The notes below the pieces were generated by a model. The model was not told the DNA's origin and ran no database searches. It saw only the letters and a program-made list of their open reading frames with translations. DNA of 30,696 nt from an uncultured Lachnospiraceae bacterium. GTDB lineage: Bacteria; Bacillota; Clostridia; Lachnospirales; Lachnospiraceae. A program made the translations under genes and the position numbers. The stretch covers positions 1-30,696 of the forward strand of contig CAJUDE010000038.1 of the NCBI GenBank assembly GCA_910585295.1. Reading direction: 5' to 3'. Positions 25,519 to 30,696 of the stretch are shown piece by piece (within the stretch, counting starts at the first letter, position 1; each line of letters begins with the position of its first letter).

Positions 25519-25613
25519 CCAAAAATCACATATGTGGATCCTGGGGCTGGTGCCCTGTCGGTAGCTTTGGGAGAGGAAGCATATGGAAGAATCTAACCAA
25601 TGGAGGTAAAAAG

Positions 25614-26345
25614 ATGGGCGTAATTTCAATGAAGCAATTATTAGAGGCAGGTGTTCATTTCGGACACCAGACAAGAAGATGGAACCCTAAGATGGCTCCA
25701 TATATCTACACAGAAAGAAATGGCATTTATATCATTGACTTGCAGAAATCTGTAGGCAAGGTAGATGAAGCTTACAAGGCAGTGGCTGACATTACTGCAG
25801 AAGGCGGCACAATTCTTTTTGTTGGGACAAAGAAACAGGCGCAGGATGCAATTAAGGCAGAAGCAGAGCGTTGCGGGATGTTTTATGTAAATGAGAGATG
25901 GCTGGGCGGCATGCTTACAAACTTTAAGACAATCCAGAGCCGTGTTGCAAGGTTGAAAGCAATTGAAACTATGTCAGAAGACGGCACTTTTGATGTGCTT
26001 CCCAAAAAGGAAGTTATTGCTCTGAAAAAAGAGTGGGAAAAATTAGAGAAAAACCTTGGCGGGATTAAGGAAATGAAAAGGATCCCGGATGCAATTTTCA
26101 TTGTAGACCCCAAGAAGGAAAGAATTTGCGTACAGGAAGCCCATACACTGGGAATCCCATTAATTGGTATTTGCGATACAAATTGCGACCCAGAAGAATT
26201 GGATTATGTAATCCCAGGCAATGACGATGCAATCAGGGCTGTTAAATTGATTGTTTCCAAGATGGCTGACGCTGTAGTTGAAGCGAACCAGGGAACAGTG
26301 GAAGAAGAGCCTATGGAAGAGCTAGCAGAGGCAGCAGAAGAATAA
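25614..26345 (+). CDS. rpsB: 30S ribosomal protein S2
   Basis: The 243-residue S2 protein of the small ribosomal subunit. Typical segments are MKQLLEAGVHFGHQTRRWNP at the N-terminus, YIYTERNGIYIIDLQKS, RWLGGMLTNFKTI and the C-terminal half with DAIFIVDPKKE and GICDTNCDP. The tail is acidic (EEEPMEELAEAAEE). ATG 25614 follows TGGAGG at the expected distance. tsf follows, the usual bacterial pairing, and the position after the fla/che operon matches B. subtilis. Confidence 0.99.
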   Translation: MGVISMKQLLEAGVHFGHQTRRWNPKMAPYIYTERNGIYIIDLQKSVGKVDEAYKAVADITAEGGTILFVGTKKQAQDAIKAEAERCGMFYVNERWLGGMLTNFKTIQSRVARLKAIETMSEDGTFDVLPKKEVIALKKEWEKLEKNLGGIKEMKRIPDAIFIVDPKKERICVQEAHTLGIPLIGICDTNCDPEELDYVIPGNDDAIRAVKLIVSKMADAVVEANQGTVEEEPMEELAEAAEE

Positions 26346-26391
26346 GGGTATATCTTTCCATTTGATTTTAGGATAAGAGGTTCAGTGATGA

Positions 26392-26417
26392 GAGGACAGA
26401 CAATATTGCCTGTCCTC
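26392..26417 (+). other. Stem-loop between rpsB and tsf
   Basis: GAGGACAG (26392-26399) and CTGTCCTC (26410-26417) form a perfect 8 bp stem with a 10 nt loop that itself contains the palindrome CAATATTG. No T-tract follows. Gaps between rpsB and tsf often hold structures that lower tsf expression relative to rpsB or process the message; that role is an inference here. Confidence 0.5.
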
Positions 26418-26474
26418 AATATATGGATAAGCAATACAGAGTTTAGTAAGATGGCATAGATGGAGGGAATAGAG

Positions 26475-27410
26475 ATGGCTATTACAGCAGCAATGGTGAA
26501 AGAGTTAAGGGAAATGACTGGCGCAGGAATGATGGACTGCAAAAAGGCATTAAATGAGACTAACGGCGATATGGATGCCGCTATAGAATTTTTAAGGAAG
26601 AATGGACAGGCTAAGGCTGAGAAAAAAGCAGGCAGGATCGCTGCGGAGGGGCTTTGCACAGTTGTAGTGAAGAATGATAAAACAGCAGCGGTTGTGGAAG
26701 TAAATTCTGAGACAGACTTTGTCGCAAAAAATGATACCTTCAAGGCTTTTGTAGAGGCAGTTGCAACCCAGGCAGTAAATTCTGATGCAGCCGATATGGA
26801 TGCATTTATGGCAGAGGCTTGGGTGGAAGATTCCAGCAAAACAGTAAAGGACGCTTTGGTAGAAAAAGTTGCGGTTATTGGGGAAAACTTAAATATCCGT
26901 AGGTTTGAGAAGGTCACTGCAGAGAATGGATGTGTGGTATCTTACATCCATGGCGGCGGAAGGATTGGCGTTATTGTAGATGCTGAGACTTCTGTTGTGA
27001 ATGATGCTGTTAAGGAAGCGTTGACTAACCTTGCAATGCAGATTGCAGCCCTTTCTCCGAAATATGTGTCTAGGGATGAAATTAGCGATGAATATATCGC
27101 CCATGAGAAAGAAATCCTTTTGGCACAGATTATGAATGACCCGAAAGAGTCCCAGAAGCCAGAGAAGGTAATCAACGGCATGATCGAAGGGCGTGTCAAT
27201 AAAGAGTTAAAAGAAATTTGTCTTGTCGACCAGGTATATGTTAAGGCAGAGGACGGGAAGCAGACAGTAGGGAAGTACCTGGAAGCTGTTTCCAAAGAAG
27301 TTGGCTCCACTGTTTCTGTTAAGAGGTTTGTGCGTTTTGAAACAGGTGAAGGCCTTGAAAAGAAACAGGAAGATTTTGCGGCTGAGGTTGCGGCACAGAT
27401 GAACGCGTAG
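26475..27410 (+). CDS. tsf: Translation elongation factor Ts
   Basis: EF-Ts recharges EF-Tu by promoting GDP/GTP exchange. The 311-residue product has the N-terminal UBA-like motif (LREMTGAGMMDCKKALNE), the core signature VNSETDFVAKND and the C-terminal dimerisation half with YIHGGGRIGVIVD. I choose ATG 26475, because GGAGGGA (26462-26468) precedes it at the right distance; an in-frame ATG at 26460 lies upstream of that site. A terminator follows the stop. The last five codons and the terminator are imperfectly repeated at 29524-29614. pyrH, the usual next gene, is absent from the window. Confidence 0.99.
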   Translation: MAITAAMVKELREMTGAGMMDCKKALNETNGDMDAAIEFLRKNGQAKAEKKAGRIAAEGLCTVVVKNDKTAAVVEVNSETDFVAKNDTFKAFVEAVATQAVNSDAADMDAFMAEAWVEDSSKTVKDALVEKVAVIGENLNIRRFEKVTAENGCVVSYIHGGGRIGVIVDAETSVVNDAVKEALTNLAMQIAALSPKYVSRDEISDEYIAHEKEILLAQIMNDPKESQKPEKVINGMIEGRVNKELKEICLVDQVYVKAEDGKQTVGKYLEAVSKEVGSTVSVKRFVRFETGEGLEKKQEDFAAEVAAQMNA

Positions 27411-27490
27411 AAATATGTCGAAAACAGGCGAATAGAGATCAGAATGAGAACCCTTGTAGGTGGCATGAATGTGCCATTTGCAGGGGTTTT
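27395..27490 (+). repeat. Direct repeat copy A: tsf 3' end plus terminator
   Basis: From ACAGATGAA in the last codons of tsf to the end of its terminator, this 96 bp stretch recurs imperfectly at 29524-29614. The first ~44 bp match with only five differences, and the final 19 bp (TGCCATTTGCAGGGGTTTT) are identical. The centre is diverged. This is the functional copy, since it ends the intact tsf gene. Confidence 0.75.
27449..27490 (+). terminator. Intrinsic terminator after tsf
   Basis: AACCCTTG (27449-27456) pairs with CAGGGGTT (27481-27488), with one G-U pair. An inner stem TGGCA (27461-27465) / TGCCA (27472-27476) tops it, and TTTT follows (27487-27490). It should end the rpsB-tsf transcript before the accessory region. 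Confidence 0.75.
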
Positions 27491-27548
27491 ATGTATTTTC
27501 TATAATAGCAATTGGAAAGATGGGTATAGAGTCTGTCTACAAAAAATA

Positions 27549-27577
27549 TTGCAATTTACATATTTTTTGCATATAAT
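27549..27577 (+). promoter_or_regulatory. Promoter of the small protein/GNAT module
   Basis: TTGCAA (27549-27554) and TATAAT (27572-27577) are separated by exactly 17 bp in an AT-rich stretch. The expected start is near 27584, giving a leader of about 40 nt before ATG 27626, which has the strong site AGGAGGTG (27613-27620). The module therefore has its own promoter, separate from rpsB-tsf. Confidence 0.75.
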
Positions 27578-27625
27578 AAGTAAAAAGAGATAATGATAAA
27601 ATTCAATTCGTGAGGAGGTGTTGAT

Positions 27626-27814
27626 ATGGCAACATCAAGTATACTTACTAATATAAAGATTACAGATCCTAAAAAGGTGGAAAATTTTGTAGAAGCATTA
27701 GATATTTCAGCGCATGAACCAGAAAGGATACCTTCCAAACCTATTATTTCATTAGTTACTAATATAGGAGAAATACGAAAGTTCATGGGAATGGAGAATA
27801 GAGAGAATGAATGA
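27626..27814 (+). CDS. Small protein, candidate antitoxin of a GNAT toxin
   Basis: A 62-residue hydrophilic protein (MATSSILTNIKITDPKKVEN at the start; ending RKFMGMENRENE). It has its own promoter and a strong ribosome binding site, and its stop overlaps the start of a GNAT-type acetyltransferase frame by 8 bp (27807-27814). Small proteins with a similar N-terminal ITDP-K-E-FVEAL pattern lie before GNAT genes in other Firmicutes, as far as I recall; this is not checked here. No helix-turn-helix or ribbon-helix-helix is evident. Antitoxin function is inferred from size, overlap and position. Confidence 0.65.
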   Translation: MATSSILTNIKITDPKKVENFVEALDISAHEPERIPSKPIISLVTNIGEIRKFMGMENRENE

Positions 27815-28403
27815 TTGTATAGCGGTAAATATTCAGGACATGCTTAAAGCAATCGGAGAGGAGAAATTATCAAAGCTTCTCTCCGATTTTTCGCGTCCTT
27901 TAAATAGGTAAGTGGAGGATTTTGTACGAAATAAATCCATTGATTTTGCACAAAGGAAACTTTCCATTACATATCTTGTTATGAAGAGAACGAATGAGGA
28001 TAAAAACATTCTTGTGGGGATTTATACGTTATCTCATAAGGCTATCGAAATTACGAATTCTAATATTAGTAATACAACTCGTAAAAAGCTGTTGAGATAT
28101 GCGGCTTTGGACAAGGATACCAATAAATACAATATTTCTGCATTTCTTATTGCACAGTTCGGAAAGAACAATGCCGTACCGAAAAAATATTCGATTACTG
28201 GAAATGAATTGATGGATTTAACATTTGAGTTGTTGAAGCATGTTCAGTATTGTGTTGGTGGAGGTGTTGTGTATTTGGATTGTGAAAATGTGGTAAAAGT
28301 TCTTGATTTTTATCAAAATGGTTGTAACCGCTTTAAAATATTTGGAGAGAGGGAATCAGATGTAGATCAAAAAAAGTATTTGCAATTACTTCGATTTTTT
28401 TGA
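27807..28403 (+). pseudogene. GNAT-family acetyltransferase with in-frame stop (toxin-like)
   Basis: The frame starts at ATG 27807 (MNDCIAVNIQDMLKAIGEEK), runs 34 codons to an in-frame TAA (27909-27911), and continues in the same frame for 163 more codons to TGA 28401-28403. The two parts join naturally: SDFSRPLNR, stop, VEDFVRNKSIDFAQRK. Features of the GNAT fold are ILVGIYTLS (beta-strand block), a degenerate acetyl-CoA loop around LIAQFGKNNA and the C-terminal VVYLDCENVVKVLDFYQNG. Toxins of this fold acetylate charged tRNA. One base change (for example TAA from GAA) would explain the break. Restart at GTG 27912 is possible but its ribosome binding site is poor. A terminator-like hairpin lies at 27851-27891, inside the first part. 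Confidence 0.75.
27851..27891 (+). terminator. Terminator-like hairpin inside the GNAT reading frame
   Basis: A 13 bp stem, AATCGGAGAGGAG (27851-27863) with CTTCTCTCCGATT (27876-27888) and one G-U pair, has a 12 nt loop and is followed by a T-tract (27887-27891). This is a good intrinsic terminator shape, yet it lies within the first 30 codons of the GNAT frame and in coding-consistent sequence (IGEEKLSKLLSDF). It would stop or reduce transcription into the toxin-like part. Confidence 0.7.
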
Positions 28404-28543
28404 AGAATGTAATATTAGGTTTTGATAATATGTAAAATAGGAAAAAGAAAGATTATAAACAACTCTTTATTGATTATTAGATACTGAAATTGCCTAAAGA
28501 GAAGTATTTTTTAAAAATACATCATAATAATAGGAGAATGAAT

Positions 28544-29317
28544 ATGGATAATTATATGGAGAAATGGAATCCTTTGGAAATAATAAGTATGAATGCGGAA
28601 GAAAATTATAGAAAACTTGCTATAAGTAGTACTAAACAACAAATACGAAATATTTTGAAATCATATGTTGGGTATTATGATCCTTTTTGTGAATTGCTAC
28701 AGAATGCAATGGATGCGACAGATAGAATGGCACATAATGTTGGTAATGAATATAGAAAAGGAATAAAAATATATATAGATTTAAATTAAAACAGTATATA
28801 TGTGACAGATAATGGAATAGGATTTGAAAAAGAACAGTTTCGGGCTTTTTTGTCTCCAAATGTTTCCTATAAGACGGATGGTCACACAAGGGGAAATAAA
28901 GGTGTAGGAACAACTTATTTAGCATATGGGTTTTAAGATGCAGATGTATACAAAAACACTATCTTTTAAACAGTATGCTGAAATAAATAATGCCAAGAAA
29001 TGGATAGATGATAAAACTGGCGATGTCGATATGCCATTTGTTGAGTGTAGAGATGGTGAAGATGAAGAATTTCCATTTAATCAGGGAACGTCATTTAAAT
29101 TATTTTTTAAAGATGAAAATGGTAATAAAATTAAGGATTTATCCTGGTTAGGAATTAATACGGCAGAGAGTTGGAATTATGTGTCAAAGATAACTTATGA
29201 TTTATGTGTAAAAGATATAAGAGGAAAGACAACGAGAATAGAGAATAATCATGCAGAATTTTTTTATCCACATATGTTTATGAAGCATACATCTGTTAAG
29301 AAATTAAACAGAGTAAG
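28544..29317 (+). pseudogene. Decayed GHKL/HSP90-like ATPase
   Basis: Read from ATG 28544 (AGGAG at 28532-28536), the frame has an ATP-binding N-box (ELLQNAMDATDR), then an in-frame TAA at 28787-28789. It continues with the G1 box VTDNGIGF and the G2 box GNKGVGTTYLAYGF. At the TTTT run 28931-28934 the frame ends; dropping one T restores YGFKMQMYTKTLSF and opens the rest to about 29317, where a repeat replaces the sequence. The pattern is a HSP90/Morc-like ATPase of the type often found in phage-defence or other accessory loci. Nonsense, frameshift and lost 3' end mark it as dead. Only the first ~255 codons remain, so its original system cannot be named. The 140 bp before it (28404-28543) shows no clear promoter. 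Confidence 0.75.
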
Positions 29318-29433
29318 ATTTGGGGGGAAGAATCTTATCCCCCAAATTTGAAAAGTCAGTAATTGGAAATATGGGAAAGCAAAACGAATTTTCCACAAAA
29401 ATAAAATTTGGGGATGATGCTCAAAGGCCATTA
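29317..29433 (+). repeat. Stem-loop repeat, copy 1
   Basis: About 115 bp that recur imperfectly at 30400-30508. Each copy starts with a stem-loop; here ATTTGGGGG (29318-29326) pairs with CCCCCAAAT (29339-29347) around a loop ending AATCTTAT. Each continues to a conserved GAATTTTCCAC, then a run like AAAATAAAATTTGGGG, and ends near AAAGGC-ATT. Copy 1 replaces the 3' end of the ATPase pseudogene. One frame in both copies reads KQNEFSTKIK, so the repeat may derive from coding sequence. Confidence 0.7.
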
Positions 29434-29523
29434 AGCGAGAGCAGTCAAAAATCACTGTAAAGCCAGTAAAATACATACTTCCGGGGATATATGACCAGGA
29501 CACAAAAAGAGAAAGTTCGCAAA
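29434..29523 (+). other. Orphan stretch with a coding-like fragment
   Basis: Between the stem-loop repeat and the tsf-like repeat, one frame reads KITVKPVKYILPGIYDQDTK and ends at TGA 29528-29530, without start codon or ribosome binding site. A second frame in the last 30 bp reads HKKRKFAKQMNQ to the TAG at 29537-29539, which resembles the tsf C-terminus (KKQEDFA...QMNA). I take this as gene debris, not a working gene. Nothing else is evident in it. Confidence 0.4.
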
Positions 29524-29614
29524 ACAGATGAATCAGTAGAAATTTGTCGAAAACAAGCGAATAGAGACAAAAAAACCTTGTGGATGGTGTGTGAATGCCA
29601 TTTGCAGGGGTTTT
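29524..29614 (+). repeat. Direct repeat copy B: vestigial tsf 3' end plus terminator
   Basis: This matches 27395-27490: it begins ACAGATGAA, carries the TAG stop (29537-29539), the stretch GTCGAAAACAAGCGAATAGAG and the end TGCCATTTGCAGGGGTTTT. No intact tsf precedes it. Its inner hairpin arms are preserved in weaker form, so it may still work as a terminator. It marks the downstream edge of the segment holding the GNAT module and the ATPase pseudogene. Confidence 0.75.
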
Positions 29615-29657
29615 TAATGTTTTATGTTGCGAAAGGAAATTAGAGACTAGAAATAGG

Positions 29658-29686
29658 TTGAATTCATCCTATAAATTGGATATAAT
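29658..29686 (+). promoter_or_regulatory. phd-doc promoter with overlapping operator-like inverted repeat
   Basis: TTGAAT (29658-29663) and TATAAT (29681-29686) are separated by 17 bp. Within the spacer, ATCCTAT (29666-29672) and ATTGGAT (29675-29681) form an inverted repeat with one mismatch, in the right place for autorepression by the Phd antitoxin. AGGAGG (29696-29701) then serves ATG 29710. Confidence 0.75.
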
Positions 29687-29709
29687 AAAACTATCAGGAG
29701 GTATGGACG

Positions 29710-29952
29710 ATGACAATAAATACAAATACAATGGTTTCTATTACAGAAGCAAATCAGAACTTTTCAAAAGTAGCACGATTAGTGGATGAACATGGAACAG
29801 CTGTCATTCTAAAAAATAATGTACCAAGATACCTTGTCATAGATTTCAGCAAAGCTGAGAATGATGCTGTTGCGTCAAATGAAGATGTATTGAGTATATC
29901 GAAACGATTAATTGAGAAGAATCAGGAATCTTATGAGGTGCTTGCAAAATGA
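29710..29952 (+). CDS. phd: Phd/YefM-family antitoxin
   Basis: An 80-residue antitoxin. The N-terminal DNA-binding half has the typical VSITEANQNFSKVARLVDEH and AVILKNNVPRYLVID segments. The C-terminal part is the flexible toxin-neutralising region (ISKRLIEKNQESYEVLAK). It should bind Doc and repress its own promoter. I choose ATG 29710, 8 bases after AGGAGG; ATG 29703 is in another frame. The stop overlaps the doc start by 4 bp (ATGA), the usual toxin-antitoxin coupling. Confidence 0.92.
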   Translation: MTINTNTMVSITEANQNFSKVARLVDEHGTAVILKNNVPRYLVIDFSKAENDAVASNEDVLSISKRLIEKNQESYEVLAK

Positions 29953-30326
29953 TAAAGCTGACAAAAGAACAGATTCTATTGCTTCATACTCAGTTAATCG
30001 AGACTACTGGAGGAAGCGATGGGATTAGGGACATGGGTCTGCTTGAATCTGCATTAGAAAGTCCTTTCCAATCTTATGGTGGAGAAGAATTATATCCAAG
30101 CATACAGGCAAAGGCAGCGAGACTTTGTTATGGACTGGTTAAAAATCATGCAATGATAGATGGTAATAAAAGACTGGGGTGCCATGCCATGTTAGTCTTT
30201 TTGGCATTAAACGGTTATGAGATGGAATACACGCAGGAAGAATTATCAGATTTAATATTAGATGTAGCAGCGGACAGGAAACAATATGAAGATATTTTGC
30301 ATTGGTTGTTGGCGCATCAGATGTAA
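29949..30326 (+). CDS. doc: Doc-family toxin (Fic fold)
   Basis: A 125-residue Doc/Fic protein. The catalytic motif is HAMIDGNKR (His67 to Arg75), preceded by LESALESPFQSYGGEELYPS, the common Doc N-terminal block, and followed by GCHAMLVFLALNGYEM. Doc from phage P1 phosphorylates EF-Tu and blocks translation. The third position of the motif is Met instead of the usual Phe; the catalytic His and the GNK loop are kept, so I expect it to be active. It overlaps phd by 4 bp and is followed by the second stem-loop repeat and a terminator-like hairpin. Confidence 0.93.
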   Translation: MIKLTKEQILLLHTQLIETTGGSDGIRDMGLLESALESPFQSYGGEELYPSIQAKAARLCYGLVKNHAMIDGNKRLGCHAMLVFLALNGYEMEYTQEELSDLILDVAADRKQYEDILHWLLAHQM

Positions 30327-30399
30327 GTTGGATGATTTGGAACTTTTTCCATAAAAGCTTTAAAACAAAAGTAATAGATAAAGATGTGGTGAAGTTTAT

Positions 30400-30508
30400 A
30401 AATTTGGGGGAAAATCTTATCCCCAAAATTTCAGAAATCGGAAATTTTAGAAAACAAAATGAATTTTCCACCAAAATAAAATTGGGGGGATGGAGCTGAA
30501 AAGGCATT
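30400..30508 (+). repeat. Stem-loop repeat, copy 2
   Basis: The second copy of the ~115 bp element at 29317-29433. The stem pairs TTTGGGG with CCCCAAA (right arm starts at 30421) around a loop ending AATCTTAT. GAATTTTCCACC and AAAATAAAATTGGGGGG follow. It lies 3' of doc, just as copy 1 lies 3' of the ATPase remnant, so the two copies bracket the segment holding phd-doc. The gap from 30327 to 30399 has nothing I recognise. Confidence 0.7.
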
Positions 30509-30524
30509 GATTCGGAGCCTTTTT
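30499..30524 (+). terminator. Terminator-like hairpin after doc
   Basis: AAAAGGC (30499-30505) pairs with GCCTTTT (30517-30523) around an 11 nt loop, and the run of T's continues to 30524. It overlaps the end of repeat copy 2 and could end the phd-doc transcript. It is AT-rich and only moderately strong. Confidence 0.5.
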
Positions 30525-30540
30525 CTATTCAAAAAAGGTC

Positions 30541-30660
30541 AAGATGGAAATACCATCTTTTACCGTTAAAAACCGTCTAAAATCACTTCAAATTGAGTAT
30601 TACTCAACAGCTTTGTTGAGTAAATTGGATACTCACAATCTTCGGCGAAGTTTACTCAAT
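30541..30660 (+). repeat. Cluster of alternating inverted repeats at the window end
   Basis: AAGATGG (30541-30547) pairs with CCATCTT (30553-30559). Then TTGAGTA (30593-30599), TACTCAA (30601-30607), TTGAGTA (30616-30622) and the related ATACTCA and TTTACTCAA (to about 30660) alternate. The strongest single stem is TTACTCAACA (30600-30609) with TGTTGAGTAA (30614-30623) and a 4 nt loop. No gene is seen after 30326; the last 36 bp show nothing else. Confidence 0.6.
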
Positions 30661-30696
30661 TATCGTAATCCCTTAAAACTCATTTTCTCAAATCCT

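Noticed and set aside
27909..28789. Stop-codon recoding (TAA read as sense), since both accessory genes have an in-frame TAA
   Set aside because: TAA ends several intact genes here, such as flgE, fliY, cheY and rpsB. The ATPase also has a frameshift and a lost 3' end, so decay is the simpler explanation.
29595..29789. A 64-codon + frame across the phd promoter and start
   Set aside because: It runs through the terminator-like repeat and promoter, overlaps phd in another frame and has no protein-like pattern.
29317..30508. Integron cassette (attC) sites for the stem-loop repeats
   Set aside because: I could not find the conserved RYYYAAC/GTTRRRY core pairs in either copy, and no integrase is visible.
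25399..30696. CRISPR array, tRNA or rRNA genes
   Set aside because: No regularly spaced short repeats, and no tRNA cloverleaf or rRNA motifs were seen on either strand.

Overview
The window looks like the chromosome of a motile, Gram-positive member of the Clostridia, most likely Lachnospiraceae. The evidence is moderate-to-low GC, strong AGGAGG-type ribosome binding sites, frequent GTG/TTG starts, and a flagellar/chemotaxis gene order matching the Firmicutes fla/che operon. All supported genes lie on the + strand. Species cannot be told from the sequence alone.

Region 1 (1-25398) is the 3' two thirds of a large fla/che operon. In order it holds: the end of an unidentified protein (flgD position), a TIGR02530-type flagellar operon protein, flgE, flbD/swrD, motA, motB, fliL, fliM, fliY, cheY, fliO, fliP, fliQ, fliR, flhB, flhA, flhF, flhG, a PilZ (YcgR-like) gene, cheB, cheA, cheW, cheC, cheD, a small membrane protein, sigma-28, fapA (DUF342), a small unknown, a SwrB/DUF6115-like protein and a membrane protein with an MltG-type N-terminal domain. 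Together they encode hook, stator, switch/C-ring, export gate, the FlhF/FlhG placement pair, the chemotaxis pathway and the late-gene sigma factor. Most genes are separated by under 40 bp or overlap. Several of the wider gaps (after flgE, flbD, fliP and cheW) contain a long stem-loop without a T-tract.

Region 2 (25399-27490) is rpsB-tsf, the translation pair that also follows sigD-swrB in Bacillus subtilis. A near-consensus promoter drives it, and the rpsB leader contains a terminator-like palindrome. A hairpin lies between rpsB and tsf, and an intrinsic terminator follows tsf.

Region 3 (27491-30696) is AT-rich accessory DNA at the place where pyrH-frr would usually be expected. It carries: a small protein plus GNAT-type acetyltransferase pair (candidate toxin-antitoxin) whose GNAT frame holds a strong terminator-like hairpin and an in-frame TAA; a decayed GHKL/HSP90-like ATPase with a nonsense codon, a frameshift and a lost 3' end; and an intact phd-doc toxin-antitoxin operon. 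Two repeat families organise it: an imperfect duplicate of the tsf 3' end plus terminator (27395-27490 and 29524-29614), and a ~115 bp stem-loop repeat (about 29317-29433 and 30400-30508). The window ends in a cluster of alternating TTGAGTA/TACTCAA inverted repeats.

The least explained parts are region 3 and the intercistronic stem-loops of region 1. The flagellar genes themselves look ordinary and intact.
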